Assembly (NCBI GenBank): GCA_028564705.1 | Contig: JAPXFQ010001662.1 | Coordinates: 7,686,001 to 7,750,000 of the forward strand | Source: Apricaphanius iberus | Taxonomy: Eukaryota > Chordata > Actinopteri > Cyprinodontiformes > Aphaniidae | DNA length: 64,000 bases | Direction: 5' to 3' | Shown: positions 1 through 13,200 of the stretch, piece after piece | Numbering within the stretch: the first letter of the stretch is position 1 | How the letters are laid out: every line of letters starts with the position of its first letter | Notes under the pieces: model-generated | The model's database searches: none | What the model was told of the DNA's origin: nothing | What the model saw: the letters and a program-made list of their open reading frames with translations, nothing else | Made by a program: the position numbers and the translations under genes

Positions 1-1141
1 GACCTGTGATCAATTTGATTGACAATTCTTCATTTGGGAGACTTTAAGCAGAGGTTTCAGGCCCATGTTTGACAAAGAAGAAGCTTAAAGTGACAGTGTG
101 TAGTTTTTGCAGTACATCTTTGAAAATAGCCATTAAAATATAATGTAATAATAATTACGTAAAGCACATTAATTGTAAAATATTGGCGATATTGTAAAAT
201 ATGACTTTAAAAATCAGTTTTAAAATACATAGTCCTCTTTTCAGGGGAAAGCCATATTAGATGAGGTCTTTACTTCTACAAGAGCTCAGACGGACAAAGC
301 GCACGGAACACACCCGCTATTAAAACATTGATTTCCCCTCATAATGCAAAAAAGTTTCGCCATAAATACATTTTTACCTCTTCGCTAGTTCAAAGCAATG
401 AAAGAGAGAATGATGTGCTCGTCATGGAATTGAGCGTTTGAAAACGGCACTAGTTGGACCTCCGTTGTTGAGTTTCTTCCTCGAAGACACAGATACCGCA
501 TGCTTGTGATAATTTAGGTATGCACTGCACCCTATTGGCCGAAAATTACACACTGTGCCTTTAAATTGTTTAAAAGAACAAATTAGTACAAGCAATGAAA
601 TCGAATTAATAAATAAATGAAGAAAAGTGAGTCTAAAGATGTGAATAAAAAACAGGCAGGCATAAAACAAACATCTTAGTTCCTCTATGTCTTCTCCTGA
701 GTCAAATTGAAAATATAAAATAGAGGCTCATATACCTGAATTTTAACTTTAAAAAAAAAGGTTTTCTTAATTTCTTAATCATTTAGTTATGCTTTTATAA
801 ATTATAAACTCCCACCAGCTCGGGTACAATATACTGGAAACAGTTAAGTTGAAACGAAGGGTTATTGGAGATGTTGCTGTTTGTTTGATAAAATATTTTC
901 CATTCTTTGATTATTTTTTAAAACATACCTAATCATATTAGATCAGGAAGTAGAAATGCACCCTTAAAAGGTTGCCGTATCTTCATTCATTCATTTTTAT
1001 CTCTTGTAGCAAATTAGCTGTTTCATTTGTTGCCCTCTGTATTTTCTGTTTAATAGCTCCCTCAGGATTGGATCGAATCTGTTCTCTGAAGATGCTTTGT
1101 GGTTCTGATGTTTCTGCTCTGTCATGATTGTTTGAACACAG
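1..1141 (+). other. Intron of rims2 (left part outside the window)
   Basis: AT-rich intron sequence upstream of the first C2A exon seen. Open frames here are short and lack splice context. I see no exon, RNA gene or recognisable repeat. Confidence 0.6.
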
Positions 1142-1272
1142 ATCAAGCTGTGGTATGACAAGGTTGGTCATCAGCTGATCGTCACGGTCCTGGGAGCCAA
1201 AGAACTTCCTGTTCGGGATGATGGACGACCCAGAAACCCATATGTCAAGATCTACTTTCTCCCAGACAGAAG
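1142..1272 (+). CDS. rims2: rims2 exon: C2A domain, first part
   Basis: The acceptor ...AACACAG and donor AG|GTAGG bound 131 nt that encode the start of C2A, from IKLWYDKVGHQL to YFLPDR. The exon ends two bases into a Ser codon, which the next exon completes. The sequence closely follows the vertebrate RIM C2A consensus. RIM C2A domains are generally thought not to coordinate calcium. Confidence 0.93.
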
Positions 1273-4200
1273 GTAGGAAAAACTAAACATTTATCTAAAT
1301 CCTTGTTCTCCTCCTCTGTGTTATCTACTGGAGAACATCTCTGCTTTATGTTCTTGTCGCCTCAGCGATAAGAGTAAACGCAGGACAAAGACGGTGAAGA
1401 AGTCTCTGGAGCCTCGTTGGAATCAGACCTTCATGTATTCCCCGGTGCACCGGCGTGAGTTCAGGGAGCGGATGTTGGAGCTGACCGTCTGGGACCAGGC
1501 CAGAGTCCGAGAGGAGGAGAGCCAGTTCCTGGGAGAGGTAAGAGAACAGGAGGAGAGGAACATAGAGGCACTGTAACCCCTCCTTTCCACTGGCCGCATA
1601 AGCGGCGCGCAAAACCGGGAACATACTTGCTTTTTAGCCTCGTGTAACCTTGCAATGACACAAGCAGCAGGCTGCGTCTTGAGGACGTATTACTGGAGTA
1701 TTCCACTAGGGGGCAGAGCACAAAAATCAGACCTGATAGAGTGATGGATTTGTAGTGTAGAGACAAATCAAACATGGCAAACACAGATGAGATAATCAGC
1801 GGTTTAATTTTCGACAGAAAAAGACGGCAGCAGTTTCTTAGAAGATACGCAAGACCATATTTACCGCTATTCGTGCGTGTTTTCCTGCTGCTTTTGCCGC
1901 CGTTGACTCTGTGTACGAAAAGCTGGTCAAATAGCACTCTACAACCCCATAGCGGTGTTGGGGATGTTAAATAAAAATATGATATTTGGCTATTTATAGT
2001 CGAAGACTGCTTATTGCAGTCAATAAAGTTAATAATTTATAGAAAATCTTTATTATTCGGAGCACCATCTGGTTCTACCAGGAACTATTTTAATAGCCAA
2101 ATTTCTATATCAGTCTCATAATTCTGAAGGAATGAATTCTTAACGTGTGTTGGTCATAAACCTTGCAATATGTGGGTGTGTTGAACAAGAAATGACAACT
2201 GTTACTTTCCAAGTACAAGATTTATTTACACGAAGGGAAGAATGACATTTAAACACTCAAACTAGTAATAATATAAACACTATTGATTAAAATAAATTAG
2301 TTAAAGTAAAAGACATAAAAAGATGAATATGTAATAAGAGGGACCATGAATTCTGTTGTGATTCTGCATGCAGATCTGACCCAGGACTCGATTTGCAGAT
2401 GCTGGAGGGTAAAGATGAATTAGTATCACTAATTACAAGAGAAAAATCAAAACATCCTTTGGATAAAGAGATGTTTGTTAAAAATTATATGGATCAGAGT
2501 AATTAACCTTTGGGAAACTACTTCTATTCATGAACTGGTCACCGAAGTAAACAGTTTAGTTCCAGTATTTGATTAAAAAAACAAACTCAAACACGGTTAA
2601 TAAGATTATTTTCTGTTCTTAAACAATCTATTTAAACTGAATTCTGTTTGAACAGTTATTAGCAACCTTTGTTATGAAGTATTGGCCTGGACGAACAAGT
2701 AAGCTTGTCGGCTTTCAGGTAGCCCTCTGCAACGCACGTGGGGCACTTAGAGTGACTCAAATACAGTTATTCAACATTAAACACATAAAGGGAAAACCTT
2801 TAAAATTAGTTAAAAAGGCAAAAGGGCCTTTCTGTGTGGAGTTTGCATGTTCTCTCTGTGTTCCCTTGAGTAGTTAATGTGAGCTACTCCCACAGAAACA
2901 TGCATTGGTTCTGGGTTATATACTGCCTCCTCCTGGCTGACTGAGGCGCTTGAGGGGTTGGAGAGGATCTGGCTGGAATAGTGTGATCCTTCCACATTCA
3001 ACGTCCAGCTGGGGGAACCCCACCCCCTCGGGTGAAAAAATGGGCCTGCTCACTCCTCAAGCAGGAAGGAGGCTTGAGCTTCAGTGCGGGGCCCTCCTGC
3101 GGTCGGCAGAGGGAGAGCAATGCCCAGTAGGAACACTAGGGTGATAATAATGGGAAAAAACAGTGGGATAAAAAAAACATAAAAAAATAATTAGTTATTC
3201 TAACTAATGCCCAAACAGACATTATGAACGTTTAAAGTCCTCCTTTGCTGCACAGCGATGAGGGGAAAGAGGGGGGGGGGGGGGGTGAGGCTACGTTAGC
3301 CTAGCGGCTAACAATGGCTCCGATCTGGTTAACTGCAGTGAGCTCCTGACTTGCTGCTCCGTTCAGCTGCGTGGCGATCGGCCCCCCGCATCCACTTTTA
3401 CAATACCTTTTTGGCAGCAATTCTTATCGGCTCTGAGGCGGCGAATGAAATGCGACTTCTGCTGGGTCTGGATCTGCGGCACATGTGGCTCCCACTCATT
3501 CAGTCTTGCAGCCCTTCCGGCAGTCTGAAACTTAGAGGGGTTTTTGTCGGGCTCTGGGGATAAACATTGTCTTTATCAATGTTTAAGATTCACCTGGAGT
3601 GGTCTTTGGGTTTATTTGGAGCAAGTTTCTGTCAGAAACTCGGGTCTTCCTTCGCCAGCAGTTCTGGATGGTGAGTTTCGTAAGCCTAGTTTATGCTTCT
3701 CCGATGCAAATTTGCACTTAGATGTATTGACGGAGACATTTTTTATTTATGGTTCTCAGTTTTTTCCTCTCCACTCTTCATTGTTTTTTCAGTGTTGCTT
3801 GACCAGGACAGCAGGGGGTGCTAACTTTTCATGGCTTCTCTGCCTACTAGCAGAGCATAGTTTAATTTTTTTATTCCAGGCTTGTGAACGCATTTCTTCC
3901 TCAATGAGCAATAGAAGGCAGAAAGTAAGTTTTGATTAAGCTAAAAAGCTTTTTACTAGAAGTGCAGCTCATAGAATACCTTAAAAACACATAGAAAAAG
4001 CTATAGAGCACAATTTTGGTGAAGCGATCTCTGGCTGTTAATGAAACGGACCAATCAGATGCGTCCGGTGGAAAGCAGTAGTAAAGGAAGCAGCACACTA
4101 ACGCGGTTTCCTGTTGTGTATGTTGGTCAGGTCCTAATAGAGCTGGAGTCGGCGCTGCTGGACGATCAGCCTCACTGGTACAAGCTGCAGCTTCATGATG

Positions 4201-7200
4201 TCTCCTCTGTGCCGCTGCCCAACGCCTCCCCCTACCTGCAGAGGAGGGGGCTGCAGACAGAGCCCTCCCAGGGCAGCAGGAGGCTTCAGAGTGAGATAAA
4301 CACCAGAAACACACTGATTCCCACTTTGTCACGTTTATTTTCTCTGTTTTATCAATACAGTTTGATTCTTTTTTTAGAAATAACATGTATTTTATGTCTT
4401 TATTCCTTCATGTTGTTTTTTTAAACATCTTTTTTTGTTTTTGTTTTTTTGTTTGCTGTTTCACTTCTTATGATGCTTTACCAGATAGAGGTCCTTACTT
4501 TAACTCAGGTAATAACACCTGTGTGTGTGCATGTGTGTCTGTGTGGAGTCTTCTGATATTTTTTTTGTTGCTTAATTTTTGTGGCATTTCTGTGATTCTG
4601 TTAGACTAAACCCATAAAGAAACACATTTATAAAGAGAGAAAGGAGCAGGAGGACTCACTCAAACGATCAAGACGCACAATATAAAACCTGCTCACTATC
4701 TTGCTCTTTTAATATATGACTTGATGGTTTTATTTAACTAAAATTGGGTGCAATACTCTAATCTTTGTGGACAGGTATTGTTGGCATATCAGAAGCATTT
4801 AAATGCTTTGAGAAACCTACAGGATCTACTCTGTCTTACACAACTAACTTCTACCATACCATACCAATTTATTTGTTTATTTGTAAAGGGATTAACATGG
4901 CGTTACAACCAATCAAAGCGCTGTACATTAAAACATGAATAAAATAACTACAAGTTATAGCAAAAATTAAAAACAAGGAGCTAAAAAAGGCATTTATTTA
5001 TATAGTACACTTTCAACACAAGGCAGTTCGAGGAACTTAACCCAAAAGTCGCAATATTGCGACAATCAACATTGCTGACTTTAACGAGCCACAGCTGAAG
5101 ATAGTGCCGCTAATTTAATTACTACTTTCCACCAGGACATGGCTGACACCAGTAACTTTAATCTGAGACACATTTTTGGGTGTGTTACCATGGAAACTTT
5201 TGGAGTAAATCAGCTTTTTAGTCAGCCCCGCGAGTGAGGGACACGAGGTGCAGCTGCTGCGGTCACAGCATAGAGAGAGCGAGTTTTAGAAAGATAAAAC
5301 TAATGATGTAGCGACGTCTGAGTTCCCCACCGGCAAGTATTGGCTTATTCAGATTCTGAAAAGGAATATTTACCTCTGATCAATGTGCCATGACGCGCCA
5401 CAAGCAGTAATATTCCAGCTCTGGATCACGTTCTCCCAGTGGGAGAAAGGTATGTGTTCGGGTAGCAAGGTGGTCATAACAAAGCTAATCGTGACCATGG
5501 TAGAAGGTATGTAGAAATCCTTGGAAATAGTAGCAGATGCGATGGAAAACAGGACAGAAAAAAAAGACGGCTATCACCAATGGATCAGACGATTTGATGA
5601 GCCTGGTGGGGCCTTTGGGACGGATCTGTAAAATTCTGTGCCCAATGATTTTCTTTCTGTTGATTTTGTATACTGAATAGAGTAACGGAGCCACATAAAA
5701 AAGGACATAAACAGATATGTCCACTTGTTCTTGAAAAAAAGGCACACAAAAAATATAGATGTAGAAAAGGCATATATATAAAAATCTAATTAAATTATTT
5801 TTATTATTAATAAAATAAAAGTTTTAAACAATGTAAAAAAGCTAAAATTTGTAAAAGTGATGCAATCTAATATTGCTCATGTCTGATGATGTCATAATAT
5901 GCTAATTAAATGTGTGAATTTGCTGCTATCACAGACTTTGGATCATAGTGATGATTTTTCTGATTGACACTGTACCTGTATCTATAATCATATTAAAGCT
6001 AAAAACTTTTGAACTAGAGATATCAAAATTGAATATTTTGTATGAAAAACTCTGGCGCCTAAAGAGTTAACATGATTGAGCAGTAAAATTAAAACAGAGA
6101 ATCACTAAAAGAAAGCATAAAAGAAAATTTATAAAAGAAAATGTATGTAAAATTATGACAATTAAAAACTGATGAAACTCAAGAATCAATTAAAACATTT
6201 AGCTATAACAGTAATTTACAGAAAATAAATTCAGTATTTGGAGCATAGAAGAAAATGTATGTAAAATAATGAAATTTAAAAATAGAATACATTTAGCAAC
6301 TGACAGAAGCAATAACAATAATTAAAAAGAATAAAAGAGAAAGTCATATTAGTTACTCATAAGCAAATCTAAATAGATACGTTTTGATTTTTGATTTAAA
6401 AGAGTTTAGTGACTCTGCAGCTTTGCATTCATCGGGTAGTTTCCCTCTATATGCTTGGTTCTGGTTTTAGTGACGATCAGTAGACTAGAGCTGGAGAAAA
6501 AAAAATATATATACTAACAAGGAAGTAACAATTGATACAAGCGTACATCACAAACACCTGACGCAAGTTTAAGAAAAGTTCGTCGAAGTTTTAAAAGGTC
6601 TTTACTTCAATCTGAATGAACTTATTTGTGGCTATCTACATGGAAACGGTTTGCTTAAAGTATTTTATTTGGATTAAAGATTAAACATAAAGTGATTAAC
6701 TATTAAGGAGTCTAGGAGGCGATTAACTACTATTGAGAAAATAAAATGTAATGAAATTCAGTTAAAATATTTCATTAATCCCAGCGAGAAGTCAATGATG
6801 TTGGAACTCATATTAAGCGATTGTTGTAGATGCTGATGACTTTTGGCAGGAAGGAACTCCTCCATTGCACTGATACTGGTACTGGATATCGGGGCCGATG
6901 CCATGATACAATACTTAAAATGTGGAAACTATGCAATAAGTTCACAGAAAATGGTTCTTTTTCACTCAAAATTTTAGTTTTGGCATCATCTTTATTAATA
7001 TTTTATGTTATTATCTAATTCACGATCATTTATCGTAGATTTTCTTCCAATTCATTGCATTTTTTGTGTCGTAGAAGTATCAGCATTGGTACTCGGCATC
7101 GTATCGGTTTGGAAAAAAAATTTGAATTGTTGCATCCCTAGTCAGTGGTTCTAAAGAAGCCTCTGAATGTTGTATAAATGAGGTCCGTTTGAATGTGAAT

Positions 7201-10200
7201 AAACACAAACATGTTTTATACATCCGCTTGCAGAAATATTGACACCCCATGAGCTTTTCCACACATTTCTATTTTATTTTTTAAGTGATTGATTAACACA
7301 AAGTAGAGTGTATTTTTCAAGTGGAAGGAAAAGGATAACACTTTTTAGTTTTTGTTATTAAAAATCTTAACAGGATGGATTCTGTGATTCTGTTCAGACC
7401 AATCGGAGTCACCAATTCACAACCACCTATAGCTGCCATCACAGCTCTATCTATACCAGCCGTACACATTTAGATTTCTGATTTTTCTTTTTAAAATTGG
7501 TCAAGCTCAGTCTGATTGGTCAGAGAGCATCTGTGAACAGCGGCGCTCCAGTTCTCCCACAGAATCCAGAATGAATTTAGTCCCCAGACCTTGACTTGGA
7601 CATTTTAACACATGATGACGGTTTGATTGATTGTTGCTCTGACTGTACGTTTACGGTTGTTCTTATGCTACAAGAGCAGCCGTAGTACAGTAGCTTATCT
7701 CAATCCCAGGAGCTTCTCTTCCAGTATGTCCTTTTTTTTTTTTTGCTCCATCCATCTTCCCCTCACGTTTCCTGTCTCTGCTTTAGAACAAAAACCCCAG
7801 GGTGACATACAATGACCGTGTTTCTCCATAAAATTGTATTTTTCATTCAACAATGGCCATTATTTAATATCATGGAGCTCTCATGTTACCAGATTTTGCC
7901 ACTGGATCTCTGGCGGTCCTTCACAGTTGGACTTCTCGACCATTTCTCTGTTTCAGTTTAGGTGGACAGCCAAGTTTTAATTAGTTTGAAGTTATGCCGT
8001 ACTCTTCTCCATTTTCACATGATTGATTGAACACTTCTCTGTGAGATGTTCAAAGTTTGTCATATTTTTTCTTACACCCTGACTCTGAATTGAACTGTTT
8101 CGTTCTTTGGTCTTCATTATCTCTTGTTCGTCTTGGCCAGTATTTTCTGATAAACCTCTGCAGTCTTCAAATAAACATCTGGATTTTATACTGAGATACA
8201 ACATACAACACCAAAGAATATTTTGGTAATAAAGTGATGTCTGAAGGCAATTGGTTGATTTTATTTTAGCGCTATCAGAGTAGAAAGGGTTGAATCTAAA
8301 CTCACCCCCCACACTCATTTAAAAAGAATAAAAAATATTTAAAAACGATATTGTTAGGATCCTTAGGTGTTGTGTTTTGAGTTTTTGTTATTTAATTTCC
8401 TAATTTTCTCCCCATTAATATTTAGTACTAGGATTTTTAGATGTCTGTGATTCGAATTTTCTTTTTAGTGTTTGTATATCTTCCTCTTTCCACTACATTT
8501 TCTCCTTTTTCCTGTTTTTTCACCCTCGAGTGTCTAAACTCTGAGTTTACATTGTTTTCTCATCATTCCTTATTAATTTACTTAGGTCTTATCTCATATA
8601 CTCTTATGTAAGTAAGACCTTTATCTACTCTTATTATTTTGATCTTTTTGTTATTAATAATTCTATTTGGCCATTACTTTCACCTATATAAATTATTACA
8701 AACAAATTTTCATTAAGAACAATGAAAACACAAGAGAACTGTGCAGTTCACTGCAATCTATTTTATTGGACCTGAACACAGTTAACAGTGTAAAATGAGT
8801 GTAACAGTGTAAGATATTTGTCCAGAATAATTTTTAGGCATAAAAATACAAAATGAGGTAGAATTCCATGCAAATTAATGTACTGCATATTTACAAAAAT
8901 ATCTCAGTCCATTAAATGAAAATGAAAATTTCATTTTGAATTAGTTGGACAGTATTTCGGGGCAACATTGGGGCTCTCAGAATTAATTAATCTTCCTTCA
9001 CTAAACACAACATTTTCATGGTCTGTGGGGTGTTGGAGTAAATGTGGCTTTTTAAATTAGGATCTTCTGCTTTTAATTAAATGAACTGAAACATTTCAAA
9101 GACCAGATTTGTGAGATTTGCAGCTTGCAAAATGTGAGTTGTGCATAATTCTTCTTCTGGGAGGGAATGGGGGTGGTTGACAAAGACAACTGCTGTGTTC
9201 ACACTTATGATTGTGTCCTTTATTGGCATATATGGTTAAAAAAAGCAATAGTATTAGCTTTCCAATGATATAAAATGTATAAATTCATAGAAATTATCAT
9301 GGGATAAAAATAAAAATGGAGAACGAGCCCGCCCGCGGGCCGTCGGAACGTTATGGGGGTTAAGCTAAAAAGTGATTATAAAGCAACTAATCGATGACTT
9401 AATTAGTTGTCAACCATTTTAAAAATCGATTATAATCGATTAAATCATTAGTTGTTTCATCTCTATTATTTATCTCGTCATTTTCTTCTGTTAGTTTTTT
9501 TACTTTTGTCATTAGGATTGATTGTTCTCTGATTTAAGTTTCTAAAATTAATACTTGTGTTTGTGTTCATTTTTGCTCCTCTCCTTCCTGTTATATTTAG
9601 TAGTGCTTTTACTTCCTTTTAGGCTACATTCACACTGCAGGCAAACACGCTTCAAATCCAACTTTTTTGCCCGTATGCCACTCATATAAGACTACTTTAT
9701 GATCGTCTGGAAGGCTTAAATCTGATTTTCTCAAATACAACCCAGGTCACTCGCATATGTGGTACTAAATCCGAACCATATCTGAGGTTTTTGAAAGTGA
9801 CTTCAGTCTGAACGGTCATGTCGCATTAAATCCGTCTTGTACGTCACTGACACAGACAGACCATCATCCTGCAGCAGTCACCCTCACCATTGAGATGATT
9901 CTGAGCATGCTGCCCATGTTTATCTCTTGATTAAATCCAAACCCAACCTGACTCATGGATTTGAAACCTGCGACGCAAGCAGAGACCCGCACACTGACAG
10001 AATACAGTAACTGTATCTTTGAAAATGTTTTATCTTCAGCAACACTCGCTCGCGTCACTTTTTTGTTGTCAATCATTCTCACTGACAGACGGGGTCCAAA
10101 AAAATGACCATCATTATCTATTTTTGTTTATCAAAATTTAAAATAAAATCGACACATTCAATAATACTTTATTTTAATTGTAATCAATATTCAAATTGAA

Positions 10201-13200
10201 CAAACTGAACAAAAAAAAATCCCATCTTGCTTTCACTCCTCTAGCAAATAAATATGTGAATTAAATAAATGTGAAGATTTCACTTTGTGTTTTTTGAACG
10301 CAGTTAAAACTTTCTCCTGGTCCTGGACATGAACTCCACACCTGCTAATGAACTGCTGCTCCGCTGCTGACTGGATCCGCAGTTTGCGCTCCTTCTCTTG
10401 GATGCGCCGTCTCTTTCCACGCGCTCCAACCTTCATCTCTTTTCAAATATGCTGTCATATGAGCTCTCAGATAGCTAAATGCGCAGGGTAAAGAGTCCAG
10501 ATCTGAGATGAGGCTCAGATACTCACATAGAAATTTGTTTTTTAATGCTTCAGTTCCCTGAACTGCATGCGTTTTGTTACATGATAAAAAAAAAGTCAAG
10601 AACGGTGACCCTGCTTCAATGTAAACAATATTATGATTATTTCCCTTTTATTTCTCTGGAATGTCGCTCAGGTGAATTTATTTGAAGGTGCGTTGCTGTG
10701 CACAAACTAAATATCACTACATTAATATTAATAGATTTAATCATGACATATTTTATAATATATATACAACTTATGTATGTTTGGATACTTAACACAACTG
10801 TTATGCGGGTCACTCATGAGTAGCGAAGTCAGTCTGTTGCTTCCGACTGCAGGAATTGCCAAACTGCTGCACGAACACCAACAGGCAGCCATGATTTTAT
10901 TTCCTTCCGTAAACAGAGCACCGTGTGTGTGACGTCTTGTCTTCTTCTGCGCATGCGGGTCGCTTTGGGGCCACGAACCGTTCAGATTGGAGTTTGTTTG
11001 CTTTCAGTAACAGTGTGAACAACAACAAAAATTTGGATTTGATCATAAACTCAGAACTGAGCATTGAGACCTGCAGTGTGAACGTAGCCTTCGGCGCCTC
11101 TGTTCTTCTCCCAGATCTCTTTCATTCTGGTTACCGCAGGATTAGTTCTACTTTTATCATTTAAATCATTTGCTCTGCAGTTTTTGCATTTGTTTTCCTT
11201 TTCTGTTTTGTAATTGCCATTCTGCATCCCTGCCCAGCTGCATTTCATTCCTAATCTATCTGTTCTCGCTCCCACCTGCATCTGCTTTCACTAATTAGTC
11301 GTCAAGCTCCCTCCTCACTATTTAAGCAGTTCTCATTCAGACATGTCGCTGGATTCCCCGTCTTTTCGGCCATCTTATTCCGTAGATCCAACAGCACTTG
11401 TTTTGTTCTGCCGTATCAAATAAATCATCTTGCCTGTCTGCGTTTGGGTCGTATCTGCACAACCTGACACACGTCTCCTATTTGTCCGCTTTACATTTGT
11501 CTGCTACTTTGAGTTGGTCTAGAAACATAAAACCCCCCCTAGAAAAACTTTTAGGTTTGTGCTGACAAAATGTGGAAAAGTTAAAAGAGGTGTGAATACT
11601 TTTTCAATCCCACTTTGTCATTTATTCTAGATCTCATTGAGGGGATTCAGTGGGTCTCTGAAGATGTCTGTCTGTTTGGATATCAGAGCTTCTTAAGGAG
11701 GTCTCTGACGAGGTTTTCCTAAAGATTTGAAGCGCTGGGATTTTTAGTGGTTCCTTTAGAGGACTTGGAGACATCAGTTGTAGCGTTTAATCTCAAAATG
11801 AGAGACTCCAGTGGAAATTCTTAGAAGTTTCTCAGGCTCTCACATTTTATTATTTTGAAGTTTTATCAGCAGTTATTCAGGGTTCTCCAGCGTCTTTATT
11901 GGGCGGTGTCCAAGGTGTTGTATGATCCATTTTCTGGGGGAAACGAGTAAGGTTGTTCTGAAATGTGTTTGAAAAACCTCTTCTTTTCCTACTGAGTTTT
12001 ACAGTTGTACATCTGTTGCGTTTCGATTAAATCCTTATTATTGGACTAAAAAAAAACCTCCTCCTCAGTCTGTTTCTTCCTGCCTCTCTCTGTTTGTAGG
12101 ATCTCAGAGGATCAGCGACAGCGAGTTCTCAGATTACGACTGTGAAGACGGCATCGGCGTGATCTCAGGTAAAACCCAGTATCCCATTATGCAATTTACC
12201 CTGCTTTTAAAGACAAAGAACGAAACATTTGCATTTCTATTACAAAAAAAAAAAATTGCTTCACAGCAGGAAGGTCCTGGGTTTGAATCCTGGCCTGGGG
12301 TCATTCTACATTGAGTTTACATGTTCTCCTTTTGCATGCGTTAGGTCATCTGGGTACTCCAACTTTCTCCCACTGTCCAAAAACATGACTGTTAGGTTAA
12401 TTGGTCTCTAAATTTTCCTTAGGTATGAATGTACAACCCTACAAAGGATAGACTGTATAGATAATGGATGGATAAAAAAAGTTACTATAATAAGGTATCA
12501 ATTTAAAAGGCGTTACTGGTAAAATTGGATTTCTGATAATGCTTAAATTTCTTAAATATACTTTATTAGACCAGAGGAAAACATCTCTTTAGATATATGA
12601 ATATTAACAAAATATAAAAATCCAGATGCATTAATATTGTTTAACAGTCACTTGAACTCTCTCCTACAACACTAGTTTCTTCATGTGGAGCTAATTTTAG
12701 AGTTTACTCCATAACTCTTAAGTCGACTCCACACACATACACATACATATGTAGACAAATAAATCCACATCTTTATTTTTCGCTGTGCAGATTACAGACA
12801 GAACGGGCGGGACTTCCACAGCTCCACCCTCTCAGTGCCAGAACAGGTGATATCGTCCAATCACTGCTCCCGAACCGAGATGGTCAGGAGGTCACGATCG
12901 CCGAGCCAGCCTCCTCCACAAAGGTAAGATCTGATTCAGGCCAGTCAGACTGAAGAAGCTGAGACTGGAGCAGATAAAGGTTCTAGTTAGGCTATTAAAT
13001 CACACAAAGTGTAACGAGAGAAGGTTGTAATGAGAATATTGTGTTTGCCTTTAAAGCTACGGTCACAACTGTCCTTACGAAAATTGGATTTATACAAACA
13101 AATCTCCAACATCGAAGGAAATCCGTAGTTCGTAGACATTCGTGGAGGAGGGCATAGTTTCCTAAAGCCTTTTTTTACGAAGTTCGTATGGTTGCCGTTC

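Larger units (their letters stand above)
4509..12099 (+). other. Large rims2 intron rich in repeats
   Basis: A 7.6-kb intron segment. It holds fragments of the repeat family seen complete at 14597 (near 4985-5050 and 6060-6480), a palindromic MITE-like element (6868-7141), and a large element with inverted ends (9622-11088). Short open frames inside have no conserved product. I see no exon with conserved RIM sequence. Confidence 0.55.

Noticed and set aside
7992..8318. 108-codon minus-strand frame in a rims2 intron
   Set aside because: AT-rich, low-information product without any domain; chance open frame.
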